Made by a program: the position numbers and the translations under genes. Source: CAWDVH01 sp963805705 (GTDB lineage: Bacteria > Actinomycetota > Actinomycetes > Streptosporangiales > Streptosporangiaceae). Taken from it: DNA of 64,000 bases. The notes under the pieces were generated by a model that ran no database searches, had not been told where the DNA came from, and was given only the letters and a program-made list of their open reading frames with translations. The DNA is taken from NCBI GenBank assembly GCA_963805705.1, contig CAWDVH010000004.1, positions 868,001 to 932,000 on the forward strand, read 5' to 3'. Of this stretch, positions 42,192 to 50,624 are shown in pieces (position 1 is the first letter of the stretch; each line of letters opens with the position of its first letter).

Positions 42192-43156
42192 TCGCGCTCG
42201 GCCGATACACCGGTACCCGCCGGTAGCGGGGTGGGGAAGCGCAGCTCGTGCTCGTGGAGCTCGGTGATCGACTGGCTGAGCGGCCGCGGCGTGAGCCCGG
42301 CCGCGAGCGCGGCCGCGGCGCTGGCGGCGTTGATATCACGCTCGCTGTCGCCGCCCGGCCACAGGGGCAGGCTGGCATCGTCCTCGCCTTCGGCGAGCAG
42401 GTAGTCCCTGTCCACCCACGTGAGCACGGTTCCGGCCGGGGCGACCTGCGCCGCGATGGTCTCCAGCAGGTCGCCGAAGCCAAACGGGGGCTCGGGGCTG
42501 ACCGCGTGGAAGGTCCCGGTAATCCCGTGCTCCAGCAATCCGACAGACCATCTGGCCAGGTCGCGGGCATCGATGACCTGGATGGGGTCCCGGCTGCCGC
42601 CAGGGGCCAGCACCTCGCCGCCGCGAGCTAGCCGCTCCACCCACCAGGTGAACCGGTAGGAACGGTCGTGCGGGCCGATCACGTAGGTAGGCCGGATGAT
42701 CGTGGTGCCGGCGCCGTGCAGCTCGGCGGCGGCACGCTCGCTCGCTACCTTGAGACCGCCATAGGTCTGCGCGGTGATCTCCTCGGCCGCGGGATCGGCG
42801 AGCTCGGCCAGCGGCGCGCTCTCATCGAAACCGGGGGCCACGGGCGTGCGGTAGACCGAGGTCGTCGAGATGAGCAGGTGGCGGCCGCCCCGCCCGTCGA
42901 GCGCGCTCGCGAGCGCGCGTACCTGGCGGGGCAGGTACGCGCAGACGTCGATCGTGGCGTCCCACTGACCTGTGCGCAGGGCCGCCAGGTCATCATTGCG
43001 GTCACCGGTGAGATGAGTGGCCTGGGGAAAGAGATCAGCACCGGTACGGCCGCGGTGAAACAGGGTGACGTCATGCCCGGAGTCGATGGCGGCCTGCGCG
43101 ATGTGCCGGCCGACAAATGCCGTGCCGCCGATGATGAGTATCCGCATGTCCGCCAT
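42161..43156 (-). CDS. NAD-dependent epimerase/dehydratase family protein
   Basis: 331 residues of the extended SDR fold. The Rossmann motif is MRILIIGGTAFVGRHIAQAA, with the atypical GGTxFxGR form seen in the plant CSP41/isoflavone-reductase-like branch. YGGLK supplies the Tyr-Lys pair (TYGGLKVASER), and RPTYVIGPHDRS follows. Sugar-nucleotide epimerisation is possible, but this subfamily has no assigned substrate. ATG 43156 or ATG 43147 may be used. The divergent partner of this minus-strand gene is unclear. Confidence 0.87.
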   Translation of the reverse strand: MADMRILIIGGTAFVGRHIAQAAIDSGHDVTLFHRGRTGADLFPQATHLTGDRNDDLAALRTGQWDATIDVCAYLPRQVRALASALDGRGGRHLLISTTSVYRTPVAPGFDESAPLAELADPAAEEITAQTYGGLKVASERAAAELHGAGTTIIRPTYVIGPHDRSYRFTWWVERLARGGEVLAPGGSRDPIQVIDARDLARWSVGLLEHGITGTFHAVSPEPPFGFGDLLETIAAQVAPAGTVLTWVDRDYLLAEGEDDASLPLWPGGDSERDINAASAAAALAAGLTPRPLSQSITELHEHELRFPTPLPAGTGVSAEREAGLLAGWRR

Positions 43157-43221
43157 GATCCCGGGCCGGTCCGCGCCCCTGTGCCCCCGGGCTGCCGGTC
43201 ACTCGGCTCCTCGGCCGGCGG

Positions 43222-43929
43222 TCACACCATCAGGATCAGCATGTAGCCCATGGTGATACCCATCGCGATCTCGCAGCACGCCGCCAGGCGCGGTGAGATC
43301 GGCGGCCTGGCGCCGCGCGGGGGGGCGCTGATCGTCGCGTCGGCTCCGGATGCAGTCATGCCCGTGGACCAGGCCGGCGCCGCCTGCGCGCGCGGCCGAG
43401 CGCGGGGGCCGGTCCCGGCCACGGGCGCCAGCGAGGTCAGCCGGTCAGTCGTCCAGATGACATGACCAAGGATCGCCAGGGCCAGGACCAGGGCCAGAGC
43501 GGGAAGCCGGCTAGCCCCGCCGGCGGTCCCGGCCATCGACCGGACCTGCGCCGCCCCCGCGGCCACGCCCGACGTGACGGCCAGGAGCATGTAGAGCATG
43601 GCGCCGCTGCTGAGCAGGTGCGGCAGGTGATGAGCGGGCCGGTGCCCGTGACCGCTGCGGTGGCGGCCCGCGCGGACCATCTGCCCGGCGAACCACGCGG
43701 TCCAGATGGCGAACACGGCCTCCCAGCCGACGTCCCAGAAGGGATTCAGCCGCGGCACGAGCATCCCGGCCATCGCGACGCCCATCAGCACGTGCACGGC
43801 GTCGACGTCACGCTCGGTGTGCCGGTGCCACCAGCGCGCGGCCAGCAGGCGGCTGACGCAGTAAGCCGACATGGCGAGCATGATGACGGCGAACGTGCCG
43901 GCCAGCCAGGAAGGTCCCGTCACGGCCAT
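43222..43929 (-). CDS. DUF5134 membrane protein
   Basis: 235 residues with about six hydrophobic segments. The middle has a conserved His cluster (GHGHRPAHHLPHLLSSGAML) next to a helix, and the end is GITMGYMLILM; this matches actinobacterial DUF5134 proteins. The clustered His and Met residues suggest metal binding, which is my inference. The start ATG 43929 overlaps the end of the upstream membrane-protein gene by 10 bp, so the two are coupled. Confidence 0.82.
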   Translation of the reverse strand: MAVTGPSWLAGTFAVIMLAMSAYCVSRLLAARWWHRHTERDVDAVHVLMGVAMAGMLVPRLNPFWDVGWEAVFAIWTAWFAGQMVRAGRHRSGHGHRPAHHLPHLLSSGAMLYMLLAVTSGVAAGAAQVRSMAGTAGGASRLPALALVLALAILGHVIWTTDRLTSLAPVAGTGPRARPRAQAAPAWSTGMTASGADATISAPPRGARPPISPRLAACCEIAMGITMGYMLILMV

Positions 43930-44867
43930 CGGCCTCGCAGCAACCCCGCTCCGGCGTGCCCGCGGCGCATCGATGGCCAGTAGGCCAGCGCGAGCAGGGC
44001 GAGCAGCGGTCCGGAGTCGGGGTCGGTTCCTGCGCCCGTCAGGATCCCGCCGAGCCCCTGGGCCACCCAGATGGCGGCGGCCACGGCGATGGCCAGGGCC
44101 ACCGAGGCCCTGGCCGCCGGCGCGGGCAGGCAGACCCCCGCCGCCACGGCAATGAGCACGATGGCCAGCGCAGCGGAGGCCGCCGCGCCGTGGTTGCTCA
44201 GCCAGGCGGCGACCTGTCCGTCAGCTGCGGCCAGCCAGCCCGGCTCGCCCGACGTCATGCCCGAGATCAGGCCGCTCAGTCCCCGCGGCGCCCTGGCGGC
44301 GGGCTCCACGGTCAGGAAGGCCAGAGCGCCCCACAGCACCAGCCACAGCGCAGCGGCCGGCGCCGTGCCCATGCTGCGCCCCGCGACATACGAAGCCGGG
44401 CGATCCCGGCGGGCGGGCCATAGCAGCACGGCGAGCAGCGCATAGATGATGACCGCGCCCGGAGCTCCGTCAACCGGGCTGGCGCTGCCGGTCAGCACCA
44501 TTCCGAGCCCTTCGCCGAGCCACCAGACGGCCATGGCCCATGCGATCGACGCACCCAGCGCGAGCCTGACGGTCGGGCGCCAGGCGATGCCGAGGCCCAG
44601 CAGTACCTGGATGGTCGCGAAGATCGCGTTCGTCACCACCGCATGCTGGCCGATGAGGTGCGCGGACCAGGTGATCGGACCGGCGACGATCGCGGGGTTG
44701 CCGCGCGCGGCACTGCCCAGCATCTCCCCGAAGCCCCTGGTGAACATGAAGGACTGATACTGCAGCACGCCATCCAGCAGCCACAGGCCGGCCAGGATCA
44801 GCTGCAGCAGCCGACGCGGATCCGCAGCCGGCCGCCGGCCAGTGCCGGTCGCGCTGGCCTCGCTCAT
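43920..44867 (-). CDS. Polytopic membrane protein, paralogue of SCO1-fused membrane domain
   Basis: 315 residues and about eight hydrophobic segments. It shares the pattern of the membrane half of the protein at 29480-31372: LLDGVLQYQSFMF with IVDGILQAQPAMV, WWLGEGLGMVLTG with WVFGEAFGGIF, and DGAPGAVIIY with FGAPGAVLFY. The same motif recurs in its second half (GLGGILTGAGTDPDSGP), so it arose by internal duplication. It lacks the SCO1 domain. It is coupled to the DUF5134 gene. ATG 44867 follows GAGGGG. A copper-related function is possible by association only. Confidence 0.8.
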   Translation of the reverse strand: MSEASATGTGRRPAADPRRLLQLILAGLWLLDGVLQYQSFMFTRGFGEMLGSAARGNPAIVAGPITWSAHLIGQHAVVTNAIFATIQVLLGLGIAWRPTVRLALGASIAWAMAVWWLGEGLGMVLTGSASPVDGAPGAVIIYALLAVLLWPARRDRPASYVAGRSMGTAPAAALWLVLWGALAFLTVEPAARAPRGLSGLISGMTSGEPGWLAAADGQVAAWLSNHGAAASAALAIVLIAVAAGVCLPAPAARASVALAIAVAAAIWVAQGLGGILTGAGTDPDSGPLLALLALAYWPSMRRGHAGAGLLRGRWP

Positions 44868-45046
44868 CGCTGACGCCCCTCTGCTGCACCGCAGCGGCCG
44901 GCCAGGGCCTGGGCTCGGGCCCGGGCATTGCGAAGCGCCAGGATGACACAGCCGCTATTCGGATGAGAGTAATAGCGCGCCGTGCGCCCGCACAAGCGCC
45001 AGTGCTCATTTACTGGTGATCAGGAAACCCATCTCGGGGATTCCCT

Positions 45047-45138
45047 AAACCAGGATGGGGTATGGCGATAAACCGGGCCGGGGTATGCCGATAAACCCGG
45101 CAGGGGTATTGCGATAAACCCGGCCGGGGTATCTGCGC
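45047..45138. repeat. Four 23-bp tandem repeats
   Basis: Four head-to-tail units of consensus AAACCCGGCCGGGGTATGCG plus AT start at 45047, 45070, 45093 and 45116, with a few differences between copies. They lie in the 304-bp gap upstream of the membrane/DUF5134 operon (minus strand) and downstream of the peroxiredoxin gene, so they could be a repeated binding site. Nothing else is recognised in the gap. Confidence 0.85.
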
Positions 45139-45171
45139 GCCAGCGGGAGCAGCCGCCCAGATACGCGGGCT

Positions 45172-45654
45172 CTAGCTGGCCAGCGCCGTGAGCTGGCCAG
45201 TTATCGTCTCAGCGCTGGGGAACGTAAGGCCGATAAGCGTCACGTGCTTCCAGCGGACGATTCCCGCACCGTCGATGACGAACACCGATCTGCGCAGCCC
45301 CGCCCCGCGCAGGGTGATTCCGTACTGCCGGGCAACCGTGAGCCCGACGTCGGCGAGAAGCGGCAGGGCCAGGCCCTGCTTGCGGGCGAACTGCTCGTGG
45401 CTATCCACATCCTGCGGGCTAATGCCCCACACCGTGGCTCCGAGGTCAGTGAAGCTGCTCAGGTCGGCAGTATAGGAACAGAGCTGCTTGGTGCAGACGG
45501 ACGTGTTGTCGCCCGGATAGAAGGCCAGCACCAGCGGCTTGCCCCGCTGGGCGGAGAGCGTGAAGTCGCCGCGGGTCGCGTTCCCGTCCAGCAGCACCAC
45601 CCCGGGGAGGGTGAAATCGGGTGCGGCTGTGCCTGCCTCGGGTGTCTTGGCCAT
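45172..45654 (-). CDS. Peroxiredoxin (BCP/AhpE-like)
   Basis: A 160-residue thioredoxin-fold peroxidase. The peroxidatic Cys lies in FYPGDNTSVCTKQLC, where PxxxTxxC is replaced by PGDNTSVC as in BCP-type enzymes, and a second Cys five residues later could be the resolving one. The structural elements AAPDFTLPGV and VWGISPQDVDSHEQFARK support the family. It reduces peroxides using thioredoxin-like donors. ATG 45654 follows GGAGG on the minus strand. Confidence 0.93.
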   Translation of the reverse strand: MAKTPEAGTAAPDFTLPGVVLLDGNATRGDFTLSAQRGKPLVLAFYPGDNTSVCTKQLCSYTADLSSFTDLGATVWGISPQDVDSHEQFARKQGLALPLLADVGLTVARQYGITLRGAGLRRSVFVIDGAGIVRWKHVTLIGLTFPSAETITGQLTALAS

Positions 45655-45735
45655 GTACGGATCCTCCGGATGAGTTTGCTGCCTGGACGGCTGGCGGCCG
45701 GCGCGGCCTGAGCGCAACGATAGGGCGTCGCCCGC

Positions 45736-47316
45736 TCACGGCGTGCCCAGGTCCGCCGCCACGGCCATCGCCGCGTTGCGGCCGTTGGCGGCGATCACGC
45801 TGCCGCCCGGATGAGTGGCCGCCCCGCACAGGTAGACACCGGGAATCGGCGTGCGCGGCGCAAGACGGCGCTCCCACATCTGGCCGGGCAGGCATTCGCC
45901 CTGGAAGATATGACCGCCGGCCAGCCCTGCGTTCTGCTCAATGTCGGGAGGCCCGAGGACCTCGCGTTCCTCGATCAGGGAGTCCAGCCCCGGGGCGAAT
46001 CGCGCGATAGCGCCGATCACCATGTCGCCGATCTCCTCGCGTCGCCCGTCCCAGCTGCCGTCGGCCAGGGTGTACGGCACGTACTGGGCGAAAACGCTCA
46101 TGATGTGCTTGCCGGGCGGCGCGACACTGGGGTCATACGCGGTGTGGAAATACAGCTCGCACCACTGTGGTGCCGGATGACCCGCGCGGCTGGCCCGGTA
46201 GGCCAGGTCCGTGGCCTCGATACCGCGGCTGATCGTCACCATCGCGCGGTGCGGCGCATCTCCTGGCCGCGCTGCCGGGAACGTGGGCAGCTCGCTCAGC
46301 GCGCAGTTGACCTTGACGACCGGTCCCTCCATCTGCCAGTCCGCCACGCGCTGCCGGAACGGCGCGGGGACATCGGAGCGGCACAGCGCGACCGTGGTCC
46401 GCGGATCGGCATTGCTGATCACGCAACGGGCCAGCACGCGCGTGCCGTCCGCCAGGAGCACGCCCTCGCCCGGCAGGATGCCGCAGACGGCGAGGCCGGT
46501 GGCGATGACCGCGCCGCGCTCGGCGGCCGCGTCGGCCAGCGCGAAAGAGATCCGGCCCATGCCGCCCCGCACATATCCCCAGGCGCCGCCCCTGCCCTCC
46601 AGTGATCCCGAGCTGTGCATCAGGTGGACGGCCGCCGTCCCCGGCTCGCGCGGCCCGGCCCACGTTCCGATGAGGCCCTGCCCGTGCAGGGCGGTCCGCA
46701 GCCGCTCGTCCCGGACATGGCTCTCCACGACATCGGCGATCGACGCGGTGAAGACGACATCAATCAGCTCGCGGTCGTGCCCGAGCAGCTCCTCGATCTC
46801 GCTGCGGCCGGGCGCGTCACCGAGCCAGGTATCGCGGGCCCCCTCGCGCAGCAGGCGCCGGATCCGGGCGAAGAGCGACTGGTATCGCAGCAGTCCGTCC
46901 ACGTCGGCGGGCGCCAGCCGCGCCACCTCGGCGGCACTGCGCTCGTCGTCGTCCCACAAGGCCAGCGCCGTGCCGTCCTCGAACGGGCACCATAGATGCG
47001 GATCGACAACCTGGACCGCATAACCGTGGCGGCGCAGGTCCAGCTGCTCCACGACCAGCGGATGCAGCAGGCCCACGGCGTAGGCGCACGGGCTGACCAG
47101 GTAGCGGGGATCGCCGAACGGCTGCTTGAGCGTGCAGGCGCCCCCGACCCGGTCACGGGCCTCCAGGACGAGCACCGAGTGGCCCATCCCGGCGAGGTAC
47201 GCCGCGGCGGTAAGGCCGTTGTGGCCGGCGCCGACGATGACAGCATCCCAGCGGCGCGAGCGCAGGGCCGATGGCTCAAGGGCCGGTGCCGCGCCCATGC
47301 TCGCCTGGAACGTCAC
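45736..47316 (-). CDS. FAD-dependent phytoene-desaturase-like oxidoreductase
   Basis: 526 residues of the amine-oxidase/phytoene-desaturase superfamily. The N-terminal dinucleotide motif is AVIVGAGHNGLTAAAYLAGMG with VLVLEARDRVGGACT, and the C-terminal FAD motif is GVYLCGAATHPGGSVIAANGRNAA. The overall form (CAYAVGLLHP, HLMHSSGS, GGMGRIS) matches the PYROXD2/CrtI-like group common in actinobacteria, with no carotenoid genes nearby. The substrate is unknown. It starts at GTG 47316 or ATG 47298, 17 bp after the CAP-domain gene. Confidence 0.88.
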   Translation of the reverse strand: MTFQASMGAAPALEPSALRSRRWDAVIVGAGHNGLTAAAYLAGMGHSVLVLEARDRVGGACTLKQPFGDPRYLVSPCAYAVGLLHPLVVEQLDLRRHGYAVQVVDPHLWCPFEDGTALALWDDDERSAAEVARLAPADVDGLLRYQSLFARIRRLLREGARDTWLGDAPGRSEIEELLGHDRELIDVVFTASIADVVESHVRDERLRTALHGQGLIGTWAGPREPGTAAVHLMHSSGSLEGRGGAWGYVRGGMGRISFALADAAAERGAVIATGLAVCGILPGEGVLLADGTRVLARCVISNADPRTTVALCRSDVPAPFRQRVADWQMEGPVVKVNCALSELPTFPAARPGDAPHRAMVTISRGIEATDLAYRASRAGHPAPQWCELYFHTAYDPSVAPPGKHIMSVFAQYVPYTLADGSWDGRREEIGDMVIGAIARFAPGLDSLIEEREVLGPPDIEQNAGLAGGHIFQGECLPGQMWERRLAPRTPIPGVYLCGAATHPGGSVIAANGRNAAMAVAADLGTP

Positions 47317-47332
47317 GGCGCCGCCCTCCCGC

Positions 47333-48211
47333 CTAGTTCGAGAAGTCCTGGGTCATCCAGACAGTGCCGGAGCTGTCCTCACCGACGGTAATGCCGACAT
47401 GATGGAAGGCGCTGCTCAGGATGTTCAGCCGGTGCCCGTCGTCCGGCGGCTTCTCGTTCAGCATGTCCTGGGTGAGGTTCACCGCCATCTGCGCCATGGC
47501 GGCTGCGGTATCGGGCTCCGGGCCGCCCTCGCCGATGTTCTCGCCCGCTGATGTCCAGTTGACGCCCGCGGCCGTCTCGCGCGCGCCGAGGCTCGGCTCG
47601 CCGGGGCACTGATGCGACAGCCCGCAGCCGCTGGCCATCTTCTGGTTGTGCCCCGCCGAGCTGAGGTCGAGGCCCGCGGTGATCGTATAGGCCGGCAGCC
47701 CGGCCTGGGCACGGGCCTGGTTGATCAGCGCGAGCACCTGCGCGGCCGCCGATCCGGACGCCCCGCCCGGCGGCGCGGCGGGTGGGGATGGGGCGGGGGG
47801 ACGCGGCGGGCTCGATGTGGCCGCCGGCGATGGTGCCGGACTGGCGGGTCGCGGCGGCCGCGACTTCGACGGGTGCCCGGGCCGGGGCACGTGCAGTTTC
47901 TCCTGCCGCGCGGCGGGCTCGTGGCTACCGGAAGGCCGGCCGCCCGCGGCGTGCTGCCCGCCGGCGGGCGCGGCTGGCCGGCGCGCGCATCCCGGCGATG
48001 TCGTCAGGGCCGGCGAGAGCGTCGAGGCCATGGCGTCCGCGTCCGGTGCCGCGCAGGCACCCGCCGCCAGCGCCTGCGCCGGGTAGCCCGGCTGCGCCTG
48101 GCCCGCCAGCGCGCCGTGGACGGCCACGTATATGGCTCCGGTGCCGAAAGCGACCAGTACGATGGCGGCCCCTATCGCCAGGCCGCGGCCGACTCTGCTC
48201 CGGGCTGCCAT
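47333..48211 (-). CDS. Secreted CAP/SCP-domain protein
   Basis: 292 residues: an N-terminal membrane/signal segment (about 10-33), a long Pro/Ser/Ala-rich spacer (about 75-150) that could cross the cell wall, and a C-terminal CAP domain (about 155-292). The domain keeps the His-Glu/His pattern: AGHNQKMASG, GENIGEGG and DDGHRLNILSSAFHHVGI. Bacterial CAP proteins (YkwD-like) are extracellular with mostly unknown roles, some lytic or lipid-binding. Cys residues before the domain may form disulphides. Confidence 0.87.
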   Translation of the reverse strand: MAARSRVGRGLAIGAAIVLVAFGTGAIYVAVHGALAGQAQPGYPAQALAAGACAAPDADAMASTLSPALTTSPGCARRPAAPAGGQHAAGGRPSGSHEPAARQEKLHVPRPGHPSKSRPPRPASPAPSPAATSSPPRPPAPSPPAAPPGGASGSAAAQVLALINQARAQAGLPAYTITAGLDLSSAGHNQKMASGCGLSHQCPGEPSLGARETAAGVNWTSAGENIGEGGPEPDTAAAMAQMAVNLTQDMLNEKPPDDGHRLNILSSAFHHVGITVGEDSSGTVWMTQDFSN

Positions 48212-48524
48212 CTGACCACCTCATATCGCCGTCTATCGAGACCGTTCGCGGGTCGTCCCGGCAGGCGGTCCGGCTGGGCAGCCCGATGAGAGATCCGGAA
48301 AGCCCCCCGCTCACCACGTATCAGCCAGTCATCGTAGCGAGGTCCCGTGCCGTCAGCAGGGGATGCCACCGATCACCCAGCGAACAGGAACATCCGCGGG
48401 AGCCGGGTGACCGCGGGCCCGGCGGCGCGGGAGGGGCCGCTTCGGGGCCGCATCCCGGCCAGGCGTGTCCGGCCAACCCGCGCGCGTCCGGTATGCGCTA
48501 TCATCTGAGCGTCCGGAAGGATGC
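48212..48524. other. Intergenic region upstream of CAP gene and tRNA-Pro
   Basis: 313 bp without a supported gene. TATCAT at 48499-48504 is a plausible -10 box for the tRNA, about 20 bp before its 5' end. No repeats or hairpins of note. Confidence 0.5.
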
Positions 48525-48599
48525 CGGGGCGTGGCCCAGCTTGGTTAAGGCGCTAGTCTGGGGGACTAGAGAACAGCGGTTCAAATCCGCTCGCCCCGA
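48525..48599 (+). tRNA. tRNA-Pro (anticodon GGG)
   Basis: Cloverleaf: acceptor CGGGGCG/CGCCCCG with the C1-G72 pair typical of tRNA-Pro, D arm beginning TGGCCCAGC, anticodon stem CTAGT/ACTAG with loop CTGGGGG (anticodon GGG, reading CCC/CCU), variable loop AGAAC, T arm AGCGG-TTCAAAT-CCGCT and discriminator A. CCA is not encoded. There is no intron. Confidence 0.95.
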
Positions 48600-48606
48600 C
48601 TGATTT

Positions 48607-48638
48607 AAAATAGCCGTCAAATCTTTGGCGGCTATTTT
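48607..48638 (+). terminator. Rho-independent terminator after tRNA-Pro
   Basis: The stem AAAATAGCCGTCAAA/TTTGGCGGCTATTTT (one G-U pair) with a very small loop ends in TTTT. It is the most AT-rich hairpin in the window and sits 8 bp after the tRNA. Confidence 0.85.
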
Positions 48639-48665
48639 GTCAGAGGCTCCTGCTAGTTTTCCGGC

Positions 48666-49529
48666 ATGACGGCAAACGTTCCCGATAAACGTACCTGGTC
48701 CGACTCGCAGTTAATCGCCGCGGTGACGGCATCCCGGTCGTGGCGCGGTGTCATGCGCGAACTCGGATTGTGCGTGACATTCGCCGGGTCCATTCAGATC
48801 GTAAAGCGACGGGTCAGGAGTCTCGACCTCGACACATCTCACTTCACCGGCCAGCGACGCTGGTCGGATGCCCAGTTCAGGCGAGCTGCCGCTGAAGCGG
48901 TGTCCTGGGATGAGCTGATCTCGGCTCTGGGGCTGACACCAGATCATGGGGACGGCCGCGTCCGGGTCAAGGCTCACGCCGTGCGCCTTGGCCTCGACCT
49001 GAGCCGGCTGCAGATCCCTGACGTCCATCCTGTTTCCAGCCCGCACATGCGGCCGCACATCAAGCATCTGCGGGATGCGGGAGCCGCCATCGCAGCGGCG
49101 TGGTTCCTGCTGCGGGGCTGTAACGCTTCCATCCCCGTAGAGCCGGCGCTGTATGACCTGCTGGCGTCCATGCCCGACGGCATAAAACGGATTCAGGTCA
49201 AGACGACCACCTATAAAGGGAAAGCAGGATGGATGGTCCAGGTCGGGAGGCGGCCGTATTCCGTGGGTAATAGAGGGCGGCTGATTCCCTACGACCCGGA
49301 TGCGCTAGACTTCTTCTTCATTCTGGATGGCGAACTTACCATGTACTTAATTCCGAGCCGTGTCCTTGCCGGACGGGTCCAAATTCTCTTGAGCAATTAC
49401 TCCAGGTACATCGTCGGAGATATCAGTTCTCTCATGAAATTCTCAGATCCTGCTGAGTCAGCGGTTTCCCCGGTGGCCGCAGGCCGACCTGCGGACCGCT
49501 CGGCCGGGCCGAGCCGCCCGGCCGGTTAG
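48666..49529 (+). CDS. PD-(D/E)XK nuclease-like protein with two HTH modules
   Basis: 287 residues. The N-terminal half has two similar helix-turn-helix-like units (TWSDSQLIAAVTASRSWRGV and RWSDAQFRRAAAEAVSWDEL, each followed by LGL and a basic helix). The C-terminal half fits the PD-(D/E)XK homing-endonuclease-like group related to I-Ssp6803I: RGCNASIPVEPALYDLLAS, then QVKTTTYKGKAGW (the xVK strand), GRLIPYDPDALDFFFIL and YLIPSRVL. The catalytic acid/Lys pattern is plausible, with QVK in place of ExK. It lies 28 bp after the tRNA terminator and contains the rare codon TTA (SQL near residue 15), which suggests acquisition at the tRNA. No intron surrounds it. Confidence 0.75.
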   Translation: MTANVPDKRTWSDSQLIAAVTASRSWRGVMRELGLCVTFAGSIQIVKRRVRSLDLDTSHFTGQRRWSDAQFRRAAAEAVSWDELISALGLTPDHGDGRVRVKAHAVRLGLDLSRLQIPDVHPVSSPHMRPHIKHLRDAGAAIAAAWFLLRGCNASIPVEPALYDLLASMPDGIKRIQVKTTTYKGKAGWMVQVGRRPYSVGNRGRLIPYDPDALDFFFILDGELTMYLIPSRVLAGRVQILLSNYSRYIVGDISSLMKFSDPAESAVSPVAAGRPADRSAGPSRPAG

Positions 49530-49632
49530 CACCCGGGATCGTCGGAACGAAGGCACAAACGAGCCGCCCTGATCGTTGGGCTTGTCGGATACAGGCGACA
49601 TGATCAGGACGATGGCCGAAAGGGAGGGGACG

Positions 49633-50592
49633 ATGGTGCGCGGATCAGCTGGTGATGGCGCGCACTACGGCGACACGACGCTGCCCCTGCCGGCTGATTC
49701 GCAGCCGTACGGCCAGCCGGACCCGTATGGCCAGCCAGGCCCGCACGGGCCGCCGGGCGTCTACGGCCAGCCGGGGTCGCGCGTCCGGCCGGGCCCCCCG
49801 GGTCCGCGAGGCTCTTCCGGCCCGCCCGTGGCCGCTCCTGGTGCCTTCCGCAGGAAGAGCCGCTGGCGCGGGCTGGTGCGCGCCGCCGTCACGCTCTTCG
49901 CGGTGGTCATCCTGCTGGGCGTGGTCGCCTTCGGCGGGCTGCTGCTGATCACGCCGCCGGTCGGCGACGCCCGCGCCCTCGTCCTCGCCCAGAACCAGGC
50001 GCATCATGCTGCCTATCCCGGTCCGCGGGTACCCGCTCGTTTCGCCGCGGCGCTGGAGGCCACCGAGGATCACCGTTTTGCCGAGGAGCCCGGCGTTGAC
50101 CCGATCGCCGTCGGCCGGGTCATGGCCGGATGGCTGACCGGCCGGGGCGACCAGGGCGGTGCGACGCTCTATCAGCAGCTGGCCAAGGTCCTGTATACCC
50201 AGGGCCGGGCCGGGCCGGCGGTCGAGGCGGAGCAGATAGCCCTGGCCGTCAAGCTGAACTTCAGCTACAGCAAGCCCGAGATCCTGCGGTTGTACGCCAG
50301 CGTGGTCTACTTCGGCCACGGCTTCTACGGCCTGGCCGCCGCGAGCTGCGGGTACTTCGGCCGGTCCGCGCATCACCTGTCCTGGCCGCAGGCCGCGCTG
50401 CTGGCCGGCCTGGTCCAGGGCCCATCGGCCGACGACCCGCTTACCTTCCCGCTCCACGCCCGGGCCAGGGAGGAGCACGTCATCGGCCGGCTGGTGGCGA
50501 CCGGCGCGCTGACCAGGGCGCAGGCTGCAGCGGCCCTCGCAGCGCCGGTATCGAGCCTGGTAGCGGACGCGGGCCAGGGCTGCAGCAGCTAA
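49633..50592 (+). CDS. Monofunctional peptidoglycan glycosyltransferase (GT51)
   Basis: 319 residues. A Gly/Pro/Tyr-rich cytoplasmic tail (about 20-65) and one membrane helix (about 80-105) precede a GT51 domain without a transpeptidase. The motifs are EATEDHRFAEEPGVDPIAVG (catalytic Glu), GGATLYQQLAK, KLNFSYSKPEILRLYASVVYFGHG and YFGRSAHHLSWPQAALLAGL. It polymerises lipid II into glycan strands at the outer membrane face. ATG 49633 follows the strong AGGGAGGGG; earlier in-frame ATGs at 49600 and 49612 are weaker. Confidence 0.9.
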   Translation: MVRGSAGDGAHYGDTTLPLPADSQPYGQPDPYGQPGPHGPPGVYGQPGSRVRPGPPGPRGSSGPPVAAPGAFRRKSRWRGLVRAAVTLFAVVILLGVVAFGGLLLITPPVGDARALVLAQNQAHHAAYPGPRVPARFAAALEATEDHRFAEEPGVDPIAVGRVMAGWLTGRGDQGGATLYQQLAKVLYTQGRAGPAVEAEQIALAVKLNFSYSKPEILRLYASVVYFGHGFYGLAAASCGYFGRSAHHLSWPQAALLAGLVQGPSADDPLTFPLHARAREEHVIGRLVATGALTRAQAAAALAAPVSSLVADAGQGCSS

Positions 50593-50624
50593 TCAAGATC
50601 CGTTCTGACCGGGAGCGTCCCGCC

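Noticed and set aside
48525..49529. Group I intron in tRNA-Pro hosting the endonuclease
   Set aside because: The tRNA is contiguous with an intact anticodon loop, and the nuclease gene begins after the tRNA terminator.
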